64,000 nucleotides of DNA from positions 1 to 64,000 of the forward strand of contig NZ_JAPSLH010000016.1 of assembly GCF_031180965.1 (NCBI RefSeq), written 5' to 3'. Below are positions 54,882 through 63,247 of the stretch, in pieces. This DNA comes from Chelativorans sp. (lineage in GTDB: Bacteria; Pseudomonadota; Alphaproteobacteria; Rhizobiales; Rhizobiaceae). Within the stretch, counting starts at the first letter, position 1; each line of letters begins with the position of its first letter. The notes below the pieces were generated by a model. That model saw only the letters and a list, made by a program, of their open reading frames with translations. It made no database searches and had not been told where the DNA came from. The translations under genes and the position numbers were made by a program.

Positions 54882-56036
54882 ATGATTCTTGATTCCGTTG
54901 AGGCCAAGCGCGGGCATTTCGTCGGCCGGGTCTGGCGCCCGGACGTGCGGGGGCCAGCCCTGGTCGCGATGCGCGACGGCCGCCTCTTCGACATCACGTC
55001 GCGCCAGACGCCCACCATGCGCGATCTTCTGGAGCAGGACGATCCCGTTTCCGTGGCCGACAGTGCCGCCGGCGAGGATCTCGGATCACTGGAGGAGATC
55101 GCGGCCAATTCCACGGAAGGGGCCGCGGGTGATCGCGTGCATCTTCTCGCCCCATGCGACCTGCAGGCGGTGAAGGCCTGCGGGGTCACCTTCGCGCGTT
55201 CCATGATCGAGCGGGTCATCGAGGAGAAGGCGGCGGGCGACGCAGCCAAAGCGGCGGCGGTTCGCGAGCGCGTGGGCGCCATCATCGGCGAGAGCCTGCG
55301 CAACCTGGTGCCGGGCTCGCCGGAGGCGGCCAATGTCAAGCAGGCGCTGATCGAGGAGGGCGTCTGGTCGCAATATCTCGAGGTCGGCATCGGCCCGGAT
55401 GCGGAAGTGTTCACCAAGAGCCAGCCCATGTCGGCGGTGGGCTGGGGCGCTGCTGTGGGCCTCCACCCAGTCTCGCAGTGGAACAATCCGGAGCCGGAGG
55501 TGGTGCTCGCCGTCGACAGCCGCGGGCGCGTCAAGGGCGCCACCCTCGGAAACGACGTCAATCTTCGGGACGTGGAGGGCCGATCGGCGCTGCTCCTCGG
55601 CAAGGCCAAGGACAACAACGCCTCCTGCGCCATCGGCCCCTTCATCCGCCTGTTCGACGACAGCTATGGCATGGACGATGTCCGCAATGCCGAGCTCCAG
55701 CTGCTGGTGGAAGGGGAGGACGCGTTCGTGCTCAGGGGGAGCAGCTCGATGCGGGAGATCAGCCGCGATCCGCTCGACCTCGTGGCGCAGACCCTCGGCC
55801 GGCACCACCAGTATCCGGACGGCTTCGTCCTTTTCCTCGGCACGCTCTTCGCCCCCATTGAGGATCGGGACGCACCCGGGCAGGGCTTTACGCACAAGAC
55901 GGGCGACATCGTCAGCATCTCCAACGACAGGCTGGGCGTGCTGAAGAACACCGTGCGCCTTTCCACCGAGTGCCCCGAATGGTCGTTCGGCACCGCCGCC
56001 CTGATGCGCAACCTCGCCGCGCGAGGCCTCCTCTAG
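54882..56036 (+). CDS. fumarylacetoacetate-hydrolase-family enzyme
   Basis: A 384-residue FAH-fold protein. The metal site is typical: EPEVVLAVDS, GNDVNLRDVEGRSALLLGKAKD in outline, with further Asp. FAH enzymes cleave or hydrate C-C bonds in aromatic or sugar-acid breakdown. Length (384) is longer than the ~290 of most family members, closer to 2-keto-3-deoxy-sugar-acid dehydratases. ATG 54882 follows GGGAGG. It probably ends the island's pathway. Confidence 0.85.
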   Translation: MILDSVEAKRGHFVGRVWRPDVRGPALVAMRDGRLFDITSRQTPTMRDLLEQDDPVSVADSAAGEDLGSLEEIAANSTEGAAGDRVHLLAPCDLQAVKACGVTFARSMIERVIEEKAAGDAAKAAAVRERVGAIIGESLRNLVPGSPEAANVKQALIEEGVWSQYLEVGIGPDAEVFTKSQPMSAVGWGAAVGLHPVSQWNNPEPEVVLAVDSRGRVKGATLGNDVNLRDVEGRSALLLGKAKDNNASCAIGPFIRLFDDSYGMDDVRNAELQLLVEGEDAFVLRGSSSMREISRDPLDLVAQTLGRHHQYPDGFVLFLGTLFAPIEDRDAPGQGFTHKTGDIVSISNDRLGVLKNTVRLSTECPEWSFGTAALMRNLAARGLL

Positions 56037-56144
56037 GCCTGTCTGCCGGGCAGCTTGGCAAGGCGGCGGGGATGCGGCATGGTTCAGGGTGACAGGCGCG
56101 TCCATGCAACGCGTCGCGCCGGTGTTGGAGCGGGAGGGGCTTTG

Positions 56145-57086
56145 ATGCTTTCGCGGGTTTTCACGGTGGCCACGCTGGTGGCGGGCTTGGCGGCGGGCCT
56201 ATGTTGCCCGGCTTGGGCGCAAGACCTTGAGGGCAGTGCCGACCACCCGCTCATCCCCCGCTATGAGGGCTCGGAAATCGTCGGCTACGAAGCGGAAGCC
56301 TTCACCGATTACGAGTTCCGCACCGGCAAGGAGGCGAGCACCGGTACCACGATTCTCGAGGGCAAGCTGGCGCGGATCACCTATCGCGGGCCGGCCGATC
56401 GCTCCGTGCTGGAGGTTTTCCGCAACTATGAGAATGCGCTTGCGGAAGCCGGGTTCGAGACGCTGTTTTCCTGCGCGAAGGCCGAGTGCGGAGACGTGCC
56501 GCGCACCATCGAAAGCGGGCCGCGCTACATGCTCCTCTGGGGGGAGGGCGATCACCGCTATCTGGCAGCCAAGCTCGCCCGCCCCGAAGGCGACGTCTAT
56601 GCCGCCGTCTATGTGACGAGGAACGGCAGCGGCGGTCCTGCGAAGGGCCGGGCGATGGTGCAGCTCGACGTGGTGGAAGTCGCGGCCATGGAACAGAAGA
56701 TGGTCGTGGTGGAGGCGGATGCCATGCGCGACGACCTCGCCCGTGGCGGGCGTGTTGCGCTGCACGGCATCCAGTTCGATTTCGACAAGGACACGCTGCG
56801 CCCCGATTCCGCGCCGCAGATCCTCGAAATCGCCAAGCTGCTTCAGGAGAACCCCACACTGTCGGTCCTGCTGGTCGGGCACACGGACATGCAGGGCGGT
56901 CTCGACTACAATATGGACCTTTCCCGTCGCCGCGCCGCGCGCGTGGTCCAGACGTTGGTCCAGGAGCACGGCATCGCCGAAGCGCGCCTGCAGGCGCTCG
57001 GCGTCGGACCGGCAGCACCGCTCGCCAGCAATGATAATGACGAGGGCCGCGCGCTCAACCGCCGGGTCGAGGTCGTCAAGAAGTAG
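56145..57086 (+). CDS. OmpA-family outer membrane protein
   Basis: A 313-residue secreted protein with signal peptide (VATLVAGLAAGLCCPAWA). Residues about 30-190 are a domain of the DUF4892 kind (EGSEIVGYEAEAFTDYEF, FETLFSCAKAECG). The C-terminal OmpA domain binds peptidoglycan (GIQFDFDKDTLRPDSAPQIL, VGHTDMQGGLDYNMDLSRRRA). ATG 56145 follows GGGAGG; the longer frame to 56055 lacks a signal. It probably anchors the outer membrane to the wall. Confidence 0.88.
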   Translation: MLSRVFTVATLVAGLAAGLCCPAWAQDLEGSADHPLIPRYEGSEIVGYEAEAFTDYEFRTGKEASTGTTILEGKLARITYRGPADRSVLEVFRNYENALAEAGFETLFSCAKAECGDVPRTIESGPRYMLLWGEGDHRYLAAKLARPEGDVYAAVYVTRNGSGGPAKGRAMVQLDVVEVAAMEQKMVVVEADAMRDDLARGGRVALHGIQFDFDKDTLRPDSAPQILEIAKLLQENPTLSVLLVGHTDMQGGLDYNMDLSRRRAARVVQTLVQEHGIAEARLQALGVGPAAPLASNDNDEGRALNRRVEVVKK

Positions 57087-57172
57087 GCCGGCCCGCGCGC
57101 CGGCGCAATCACGGGGCAATCTTTTGTAAGCTGCCGCGCGGTTTGCCGGCTGCCGACTAACCTTTCCTTTGC

Positions 57173-57197
57173 GGAACATTCCTCCTGCTGATGCGTT
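57173..57197 (+). promoter_or_regulatory. EcfG/RpoE2-type general stress promoter of the terminal cluster
   Basis: GGAAC (57173-57177), 16 bp, CGTT (57194-57197), a perfect consensus. It predicts a start near 57204, about 160 bp before the methyltransferase. Confidence 0.75.
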
Positions 57198-57334
57198 TCC
57201 CGCGCACTTCTTCGGCAGGAGGTTGGCCGGGTTTTTCGTGTGAGAGCCGAAGTGGACCGGCGAAGCAGACAGCGGCGCCGGAGCCATTGCGGGCGCCCTT
57301 AACCGCGCCCGATCCGCTCGAGCAAGGAGGCGAG

Positions 57335-57367
57335 ATGTTCAGGAACGAGGAAAGCGGGACCCGATGA
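57335..57367 (+). CDS. 10-codon leader ORF overlapping the methyltransferase start
   Basis: The peptide MFRNEESGTR has the strong AAGGAGG five bases before its ATG. Its TGA (57365-57367) overlaps the methyltransferase ATG in ATGA. The methyltransferase has no good site of its own, so translational coupling is likely. Whether the peptide matters is unknown. Confidence 0.4.
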   Translation: MFRNEESGTR

Positions 57368-58113
57368 ACACGAATTTCCAGAATGATGTGGCCCGGCGCA
57401 TCGCCGAGCTTGGTCCCTGGTTCCAGAACATGACGATCGGCGGCATCCAGACTGCGCCTGAGCATTTCCTGGGCGACTATCCCAACTGCAAATGGCGCAA
57501 CTTCTCCCACGTCATCCCTGACGACCTGGAAGGGCGCTCGGTGCTCGATATCGGCTGCAATGCCGGCTTCTACACGATCGAGATGAAGCGGCGGAACGCC
57601 GGCCGCGTGCTCGGGATCGACAGCGATCCGCATTACCTGCGCCAGGCCGAATTCGCCGCCGAGCAGGCAGGCGTGGATATCGAGTTCCGGCAGATGTCGG
57701 TCTACGAACTCGGCCGGCTCGGCGAGAAATTCGATCTCGTCATCTTCATGGGCGTGCTCTACCATTTGCGTTATCCGCTGCTGGCGCTCGACCTCATTTA
57801 CGAGCATGTGGCGAAGGACCAGATGCTCTTCCAATGCCTGCAGCGCGGCTCGAACAAGCTGGCCGAACTCGATCCTGACTATCCCTTCGCCGAGTGGGAT
57901 GTGTTCGACAGGCCGGAATTCCCGAAACTCCACTTCATCGAACACCGCTATACGGGCGATCCGACCAACTGGTTCTTCCCCAACCGCGCCGCGGTGGAGG
58001 CGATGCTGCGCAACAGCGGCTTCGTCATAGAGGAGCACCCGGAGCGCGAGGTGTATCTCTGCCGCAAGGGCGAGCGTGGCTTTGCCGTCGACCCGCCGCC
58101 GCTGATCGGCTGA
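57364..58113 (+). CDS. SAM-dependent methyltransferase (TIGR04290/CmoB-like)
   Basis: A 249-residue methyltransferase with SAM motif I SVLDIGCNAGFYTIEMK and VIFMGVLYHLRYPLLALD. The N-terminal ELGPWFQNMTIGGIQTAPEH and the central FPKLHFIEHRYTGDPTNWFFP recall tRNA cmo5U-methyltransferase relatives in TIGR04290, a family seen in gene clusters with sugar enzymes. The target is unknown. It opens the terminal cluster, downstream of an EcfG promoter and a translationally coupled leader ORF. Confidence 0.82.
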   Translation: MNTNFQNDVARRIAELGPWFQNMTIGGIQTAPEHFLGDYPNCKWRNFSHVIPDDLEGRSVLDIGCNAGFYTIEMKRRNAGRVLGIDSDPHYLRQAEFAAEQAGVDIEFRQMSVYELGRLGEKFDLVIFMGVLYHLRYPLLALDLIYEHVAKDQMLFQCLQRGSNKLAELDPDYPFAEWDVFDRPEFPKLHFIEHRYTGDPTNWFFPNRAAVEAMLRNSGFVIEEHPEREVYLCRKGERGFAVDPPPLIG

Positions 58114-58201
58114 TTTTCGGCAGCAACAGAACAAATCCTTGCCAGGCGTGTTGGGGCGCCGTTGCCGGGACGGGGGTTCCGGCCTTCCCGGCGATCTGTG
58201 G

Positions 58202-59137
58202 ATGCAAATCGAGATATTGAACGAAGCGGAATCCCTTGAGGAGGAGTGGTGGGCCCTATGGCGCCGCGACCCCTGCGCCACGCCATTCCAGAGCCCCGCC
58301 TGGCTTCTGCCCTGGCGGCGCCACTTCAATGACGGCGAGAGCGTCGTCCTGGCGCTGCGGCAGGACGGGCAGCTCGTCGGCCTCATACCCCTGATGCGGC
58401 TTGACGGCCGGCTGCTCCTCTGGGGCGCTGGCACTTCGGATTGGCTCGGCGGCCTGTTCGATCCGGATATTGAGCCGGACGCGATCGCATCCGCCCTTTT
58501 GCAGATCGAGGAGCCTGTGGATCTGTTCCAGCTGCCGGAAAACTCGCCGTTGCTGCGCTCGCCCGCCCCGGAGGGCTGGGACGACCGGCGCGGGCTGTCC
58601 GAGAGCTGCGCGATCCTTTCCCTGCCGGCCCAGCTCAGCCCGAATATGCGGCAGAACCTGCGCTACTATTCCCGACGCGCCGCCCGCAGCGGAGTGAGCG
58701 AGCCGGCGGAGCTCGGATCCGACTATGTGAAATGCCTCGCCGACCTGCATACGCGGCGCTGGCAGAACCGGCAGGAGCCGGGCGTGTTCGCTGACCCGCG
58801 CCTTCTGGCGTGGCAGCAGGAGGCCGCCGTGCTGCTCGAGCAGGCCGGTTTGCTTCGCCTCTATTCCCTGCGCAGGGCCGGGCATATCGTGGCTGCAATA
58901 TGCGTGCTCTGGGGCAAGGAGCGCGCCTTCTACTATATCGGCGGCTTCGACCCAGAGCATGCCAATCTTGGCCTCGGCACGGTGCTCGTCGGCCACGCGA
59001 TCGCAGAAGCCGAGCACGGGAACCTGACGAATTTCGATTTCCTGCGCGGGCGGGAAGAATACAAATATCGCTGGGGCGCCGCGGACAGCCCGACCCACGC
59101 GCGTTACCTGGCCCCAGGCGCGCAGAGAGCGGCGTGA
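58202..59137 (+). CDS. FemAB/CelD-like GNAT acyltransferase
   Basis: A 311-residue protein of the GNAT_acetyltr_6/FemAB-like group: FQSPAWLLPWRRHF near the N-terminus, then LRYYSRRAARSG, DLHTRRWQNR, and the C-terminal FDFLRGREEYKYRWGA. Such proteins transfer acyl or aminoacyl groups in polysaccharide or peptidoglycan assembly. ATG 58202 is chosen; a TTG at 58139 is also possible. Its TGA overlaps the GTG of the next ORF. Confidence 0.8.
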   Translation: MQIEILNEAESLEEEWWALWRRDPCATPFQSPAWLLPWRRHFNDGESVVLALRQDGQLVGLIPLMRLDGRLLLWGAGTSDWLGGLFDPDIEPDAIASALLQIEEPVDLFQLPENSPLLRSPAPEGWDDRRGLSESCAILSLPAQLSPNMRQNLRYYSRRAARSGVSEPAELGSDYVKCLADLHTRRWQNRQEPGVFADPRLLAWQQEAAVLLEQAGLLRLYSLRRAGHIVAAICVLWGKERAFYYIGGFDPEHANLGLGTVLVGHAIAEAEHGNLTNFDFLRGREEYKYRWGAADSPTHARYLAPGAQRAA

Positions 59138-59274
59138 GAAGGGAGCTCGGCATCCGCTGGACCATCGGCGATGTATCGCAGCGCGGCTTCGAGGCCCTTC
59201 GCCTCTCCATCTGGGGCCCCCGCCTGGCCTATCAGCCGCATCTAGGCCATGCGGTGCCCATCACGCCCGGCTGA
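59134..59274 (+). pseudogene. short 46-codon ORF, probable 5' remnant
   Basis: Starts with GTG overlapping the preceding TGA (GTGA), as a coupled gene would. The product RRELGIRWTIGDVSQRGFEA continues to LSIWGPRLAYQPHLGHAVPITPG, then stops. The following 120 bases, in other frames, contain a plausible protein tail (YRRVALKVSEAA before TGA 59397). This looks like a gene with an internal deletion. Identity is unknown. Confidence 0.4.
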
Positions 59275-59461
59275 ATTCGCGGCGTCTCCCTTGGCCTCTC
59301 TTACGACCGGCCGGCGAGGGACTGCATTGCCGAGCACTGAAACTGCGCCGTGCCGAATTCTACCGCCGCGTCGCCCTGAAAGTGTCCGAGGCAGCCTGAA
59401 GTCCGCGGCGGTGTAGCCCCGGTCCCCGCGGGTATCTGGCCAGGCGAGCACCTGCGAAGCG

Positions 59462-59486
59462 GGAACCAAATCGCGCCATGCCTGTT
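59462..59486 (+). promoter_or_regulatory. EcfG/RpoE2-type promoter of inositol-3-phosphate synthase
   Basis: GGAAC (59462-59466), 16 bp, TGTT (59483-59486); equals GGAAC-N18-TT. It is about 85 bp upstream of the start. The CG of CGTT is TG here, so slightly less ideal than the other two. Confidence 0.6.
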
Positions 59487-59570
59487 TCCCTCCGGTTGGA
59501 GGGAGTTCGGCTGCGATCTTGCCCGCGGAGCCGCATGGGCGCTTCCTCCTGGAGACATGGAGACGAGACT

Positions 59571-60674
59571 ATGCATGGTGCTCAAGTGCGCGTGGGTATT
59601 GTCGGCGTCGGCAACTGCGCGTCCTCCTTCGTGCAAGGGCTGGCCTATTACCGCGGCTTGCGCTCCAACAATCCCATTCCCGGGATCATGAATGCCGATA
59701 TCGGCGGTTATCTCATCGACGACGTCGTCATCAGCTCCGCCTTCGACGTGAATGCCTCCAAGGTCGGGCGCGACGTGGCGGAGGCGGTCTTCGCTCGTCC
59801 CAACAACACGATCAAATTCGCCGAGGTGGAGCGCACGGGCGTCACCGTCTCGCGCGGCCCGACGCTTGACGGCATCGGCAAGTATCTGCGCGAGGAGGTG
59901 GAGGAATCCGACGAGGCGGAAGTCGATGTCGCAGAGGTGCTGAGCCAGACCAGGACGGATGTGCTCGTCTCCTATCTTCCGGTCGGCTCCGAGCAGGCCG
60001 CCGTCTTCTATGCCGAGGAGGCGCTGAAGGCCGGCTGCGCCTTCGTCAACTGCATGCCCGTCTTCATCGCTTCGCGGCCGGAATGGCGCAAAAGGTTCGA
60101 GGAGCGCGGCCTGCCGATCATCGGCGACGACATCAAGAGCCAGTTCGGTGCCACCATCGTGCACCGGGTGCTCACAAACCTCTTCCGCGAGCGCGGCGTG
60201 CAGCTCGACCGCACCTATCAGCTCAATTTCGGCGGCAATACCGATTTCCAGAACATGCTGGAGCGCGAGCGGCTGGAATCAAAGAAGATTTCCAAGACCC
60301 AGGCTGTCACCAGCCAGCTCGGGGTTCCCATGGAGCCGGAAAACATCCATGTGGGCCCGAGCGATCACGTGCCGTGGCTGACCGACCGGAAGTGGGCCTA
60401 TATCCGCATGGAAGGAACCACCTTCGGCGGCGTCCCGATCAATTGCGAGCTGAAGCTGGAAGTCTGGGACTCGCCCAACAGCGCCGGCATCGTCATCGAC
60501 GCGGTGCGCTGCGCCAAGCTCGCCATGGACCGCGGCGAGAGCGGCGCCCTTATCGGCCCGTCCAGCTATTTCATGAAGTCGCCGCCGCAGCAATTCACCG
60601 ACGCGGAAGCCCGGTTGCGCACGCTTCAGTTCATTTCCGGCGAGGACGAACTTCCCTCCGGCCTCAAGCAGTGA
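59571..60674 (+). CDS. inositol-3-phosphate synthase
   Basis: Converts glucose 6-phosphate to 1L-myo-inositol 1-phosphate with NAD+. The 367 residues match the bacterial/archaeal type. The N-terminal dinucleotide site [51 protein letters not shown] and [12 protein letters not shown] are family signatures. ATG 59571 follows GGAG. It starts the coupled set ips-phosphatase-glycosyltransferase and has its own EcfG promoter. Myo-inositol made here would be a building block for the cluster product. Confidence 0.94.
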   Translation: MHGAQVRVGIVGVGNCASSFVQGLAYYRGLRSNNPIPGIMNADIGGYLIDDVVISSAFDVNASKVGRDVAEAVFARPNNTIKFAEVERTGVTVSRGPTLDGIGKYLREEVEESDEAEVDVAEVLSQTRTDVLVSYLPVGSEQAAVFYAEEALKAGCAFVNCMPVFIASRPEWRKRFEERGLPIIGDDIKSQFGATIVHRVLTNLFRERGVQLDRTYQLNFGGNTDFQNMLERERLESKKISKTQAVTSQLGVPMEPENIHVGPSDHVPWLTDRKWAYIRMEGTTFGGVPINCELKLEVWDSPNSAGIVIDAVRCAKLAMDRGESGALIGPSSYFMKSPPQQFTDAEARLRTLQFISGEDELPSGLKQ

Positions 60675-61291
60675 AAACCGTGTTCCACCTCCTGCGCCAT
60701 GCCTCGCATGGCCACGTCGGCAGGGTGTTGACGGGGCGCCTTCCGGGCGCGCCGCTGACAGGTGAAGGCCGCGAGGAAGCGCTCGCCCTCGGCAGGCACA
60801 TGGCAGGTGAGAAGCTCGACGCCATCTATGCAAGCCCCCGGCTGCGCGCGCAGCAGACAGCCGAGATCATCGCCCGCGAGACGCGCGTTGAGAGCAGGAC
60901 CGCGGAGGAGCTGGACGAGATCGATTTCGGCGGCTGGTCCGGCAGGAGCTTCGACGATCTCGCCGCCGATCCGGCCTGGCGGATCTGGAACGAGGAGCGC
61001 GGCAGCGCGGCCACGCCCGCAGGCGACACGATGGAACGCGCCGCCGCCCGCATCACCGGCTTCATGGAGCGGCTTTGCCGCGAGCGCGCGGGCCAGCATC
61101 TTGCGCTGGTCAGCCACTGCGATGTCATCAAGGCGGCCCTCTGCCGCTATCTCGACCTCCCCTTCCAGAGCGTGCACGGGTTCGAGATCGCTCCCGCATC
61201 GATCACGACGCTGGCCATCGGCAAGGGCGGCGCAACGCTGATCGCGCAGAACGTCCGTCCCGCGCAGCTTCCCGTGGGAGCACTGGCATGA
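60671..61291 (+). CDS. histidine phosphatase family protein (phosphoglycerate-mutase fold)
   Basis: A 206-residue phosphatase with the RHG-type motif [34 protein letters not shown] and the second catalytic His in ALVSHCD. It begins with GTG overlapping the ips stop (GTGA). It may remove the phosphate of inositol phosphate or of a sugar phosphate; its position suggests inositol 1-phosphate. Confidence 0.88.
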   Translation: MKTVFHLLRHASHGHVGRVLTGRLPGAPLTGEGREEALALGRHMAGEKLDAIYASPRLRAQQTAEIIARETRVESRTAEELDEIDFGGWSGRSFDDLAADPAWRIWNEERGSAATPAGDTMERAAARITGFMERLCRERAGQHLALVSHCDVIKAALCRYLDLPFQSVHGFEIAPASITTLAIGKGGATLIAQNVRPAQLPVGALA

Positions 61292-62385
61292 AGCTGGTGA
61301 TCTTCGGCCTCAGCATCAGCTCCTCCTGGGGCAACGGCCATGCCACGCTCTGGCGCGGCCTCGTGCGCGCGCTCGGCCGGCGCGGCTGGACGGTGGTCTT
61401 CTTCGAGCGCGACCTTCCCTACTATGCCGGCGCGCGCGACCTATACGAGATCGAGAATGGTGAGCTGATTCTCTACAGCGATTGGGAGGATGCGCTGCCC
61501 GCCGCCCGCCGTCACCTGGCCGATGCGGATGTCGCGCTCGTCTCTTCGTATTGCCCCGATGGGGTCGCCGCCTCCGATCTCGTCCTTGCCGCGCCGCGCC
61601 CTGTCCGCCTCTTTTACGATCTCGATACGCCGGTGACGCTGTCCGTCCTCGAGCGCGGCGAGAGCACCAGCTATATCGGGCCGCGCGGCCTCACCGACTT
61701 CGACCTGGTGCTTAGCTATACGGGCGGCGAGGCGCTTGACGAATTGAAATCGCGGCTCGGAGCCCGCATCGTCGCCCCGCTCTACGGCCATGTCGATCCG
61801 TGCGTGCACCGGCCGACGACGCCGGTTGAACACTATGCGGCCGACCTTTCCTATATCGGCACCTATGCCGAGGATCGGCAGGCAGGCGTTTCCGCCTTCC
61901 TGCTGGAGCCGGCGCACAGGCGTCCCAATCTGCGCTTCGTCATTGCCGGGGCGCAGTATCCGCAGGATTTTCCATGGGCGGAGAATGTCTTCTTCGTCCG
62001 CCATCTGCCGCCTGAGGAACATCCGGCCTTCTATTCCTCCTCACGGCTAACGCTCAATGTCACGCGCCGGGCCATGGCCAAGATGGGCTGGTGCCCGTCC
62101 GGCCGGCTGTTCGAGGCGGCGGCCTGCGCCGTTCCCATTATTTCCGACTGGTGGCAGGGGCTCGACGCCTTCTTCGAACCGGGACGCGAGATCCTGGTCG
62201 CGCTCGAATCGGAAGATGTCACCGCCGCTCTCGACCTTGGCGACGCGGAACTCCGTCGCATCGCGGAAGCAGCGCGCGAGCGGGTGCTCTCCAGCCACAC
62301 GTCCGAACATCGCGCCATCGAGTTCGAAGCTATTCTCGACGATCTGAAATCCGCCGCCGCCGGCGAGCCCGCGCTGCAGGCATGA
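61288..62385 (+). CDS. CgeB-like glycosyltransferase
   Basis: A 365-residue GT-B fold protein resembling CgeB/Glyco_trans_1_2 glycosyltransferases: [39 protein letters not shown], and the C-terminal nucleotide-sugar region GWCPSGRLFEAAACAVPIISDWWQGLDAFFEPG in outline. It overlaps the phosphatase by 4 bp. Acceptor and donor are unknown; it may glycosylate an inositol or lipid. Confidence 0.82.
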   Translation: MKLVIFGLSISSSWGNGHATLWRGLVRALGRRGWTVVFFERDLPYYAGARDLYEIENGELILYSDWEDALPAARRHLADADVALVSSYCPDGVAASDLVLAAPRPVRLFYDLDTPVTLSVLERGESTSYIGPRGLTDFDLVLSYTGGEALDELKSRLGARIVAPLYGHVDPCVHRPTTPVEHYAADLSYIGTYAEDRQAGVSAFLLEPAHRRPNLRFVIAGAQYPQDFPWAENVFFVRHLPPEEHPAFYSSSRLTLNVTRRAMAKMGWCPSGRLFEAAACAVPIISDWWQGLDAFFEPGREILVALESEDVTAALDLGDAELRRIAEAARERVLSSHTSEHRAIEFEAILDDLKSAAAGEPALQA

Positions 62386-62398
62386 AGGAGGTGCTCCG

Positions 62399-63244
62399 AT
62401 GTGGGGAATCATTCCGGCCGCAGGCTGCGGAAGCCGAATCCAGCCGCTGGCCTTCTCGAAGGAGCTTCTGCCCGTCGGCAGCCGTCTGACGGACGGGGCC
62501 GAGCGGCCCTGCGCCGTCAGCGAATATCTGTGCGAGCGCATGATCGCGGGCGGAGCGGACAAGCTCTGCTTCGTCATCGCGCCCGGCAAGTCCGACATCC
62601 TTGAATATTACGGCGGCAGCTATGGCAGCGCCTCCATCGCCTATGTCGTGCAGCCGGAGCCGAGCGGGCTGTGCGATGCGATCTTCCGCGTGGCGCCGCT
62701 GATCGCACCGGACGAGCATCTGCTGGTCGGCCTGCCCGACACGATCTGGATGCCGGCCGACGGGTACCAGGCACTGCCCGACGGGGTGCTCTCCTTCCTG
62801 CTCTTCCCGGTGGAAAACCCGTCCGCATTCGACGCGGTCGAGACGGATGAGGACGGAAATGTCCGGGAAATCCAGGTGAAGCAGCAGAACGCCTCGACCA
62901 ACTGGATCTGGGGCGGGTTCAAGATGTCCGGCCGCATCCTGCACGAGCTTCTGGCGCTCTGGCTCGAGCGCGGCCGCACGGACGAATATATGGGCACGTT
63001 GGTCAATGCCTATCTGGCCAAGGGTGGCAGGGCGGAGGGCATCCGCGCCGGCCGCGCCTATGTGGATGTCGGCACGCTCGAAGGCTACCGCGCCGCCAAT
63101 GACCTGCTGCGGCACAGCGCCGTCGAGCAAGGCGCGCCGGTGCCCGGCGCCCATGTCACCGCCGGTGCGCCGGCGGGGCGCCAGTTGCTTGCGCATCGTC
63201 GCGAGCTTGTCATGTCTTTCAAGCAAGTTGAACGAGGGGTCTGA
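62399..63244 (+). CDS. sugar-1-phosphate nucleotidyltransferase-like protein
   Basis: A 281-residue NTP-transferase fold protein with the signature IIPAAGCGSRIQPLAFSKELLPVG, GLCDAIFRVAPLI and DEDGNVREIQVKQ. It resembles RmlA/GalU-type enzymes, making an NDP-sugar. Together with ips it could even activate inositol phosphate, but this is speculation. ATG 62399 has GAAGGAGG upstream; 13 bp after the glycosyltransferase. Confidence 0.85.
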   Translation: MWGIIPAAGCGSRIQPLAFSKELLPVGSRLTDGAERPCAVSEYLCERMIAGGADKLCFVIAPGKSDILEYYGGSYGSASIAYVVQPEPSGLCDAIFRVAPLIAPDEHLLVGLPDTIWMPADGYQALPDGVLSFLLFPVENPSAFDAVETDEDGNVREIQVKQQNASTNWIWGGFKMSGRILHELLALWLERGRTDEYMGTLVNAYLAKGGRAEGIRAGRAYVDVGTLEGYRAANDLLRHSAVEQGAPVPGAHVTAGAPAGRQLLAHRRELVMSFKQVERGV

Positions 63245-63247
63245 CTG

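Noticed and set aside
57173-57230. CCTCCTGC/GCAGGAGG hairpin after the OmpA gene as a terminator or anti-SD RNA
   Set aside because: Its left arm lies within the EcfG promoter spacer, so it would not be in that transcript; as an ompA terminator the loop is long and the T-run is 9 bases away.
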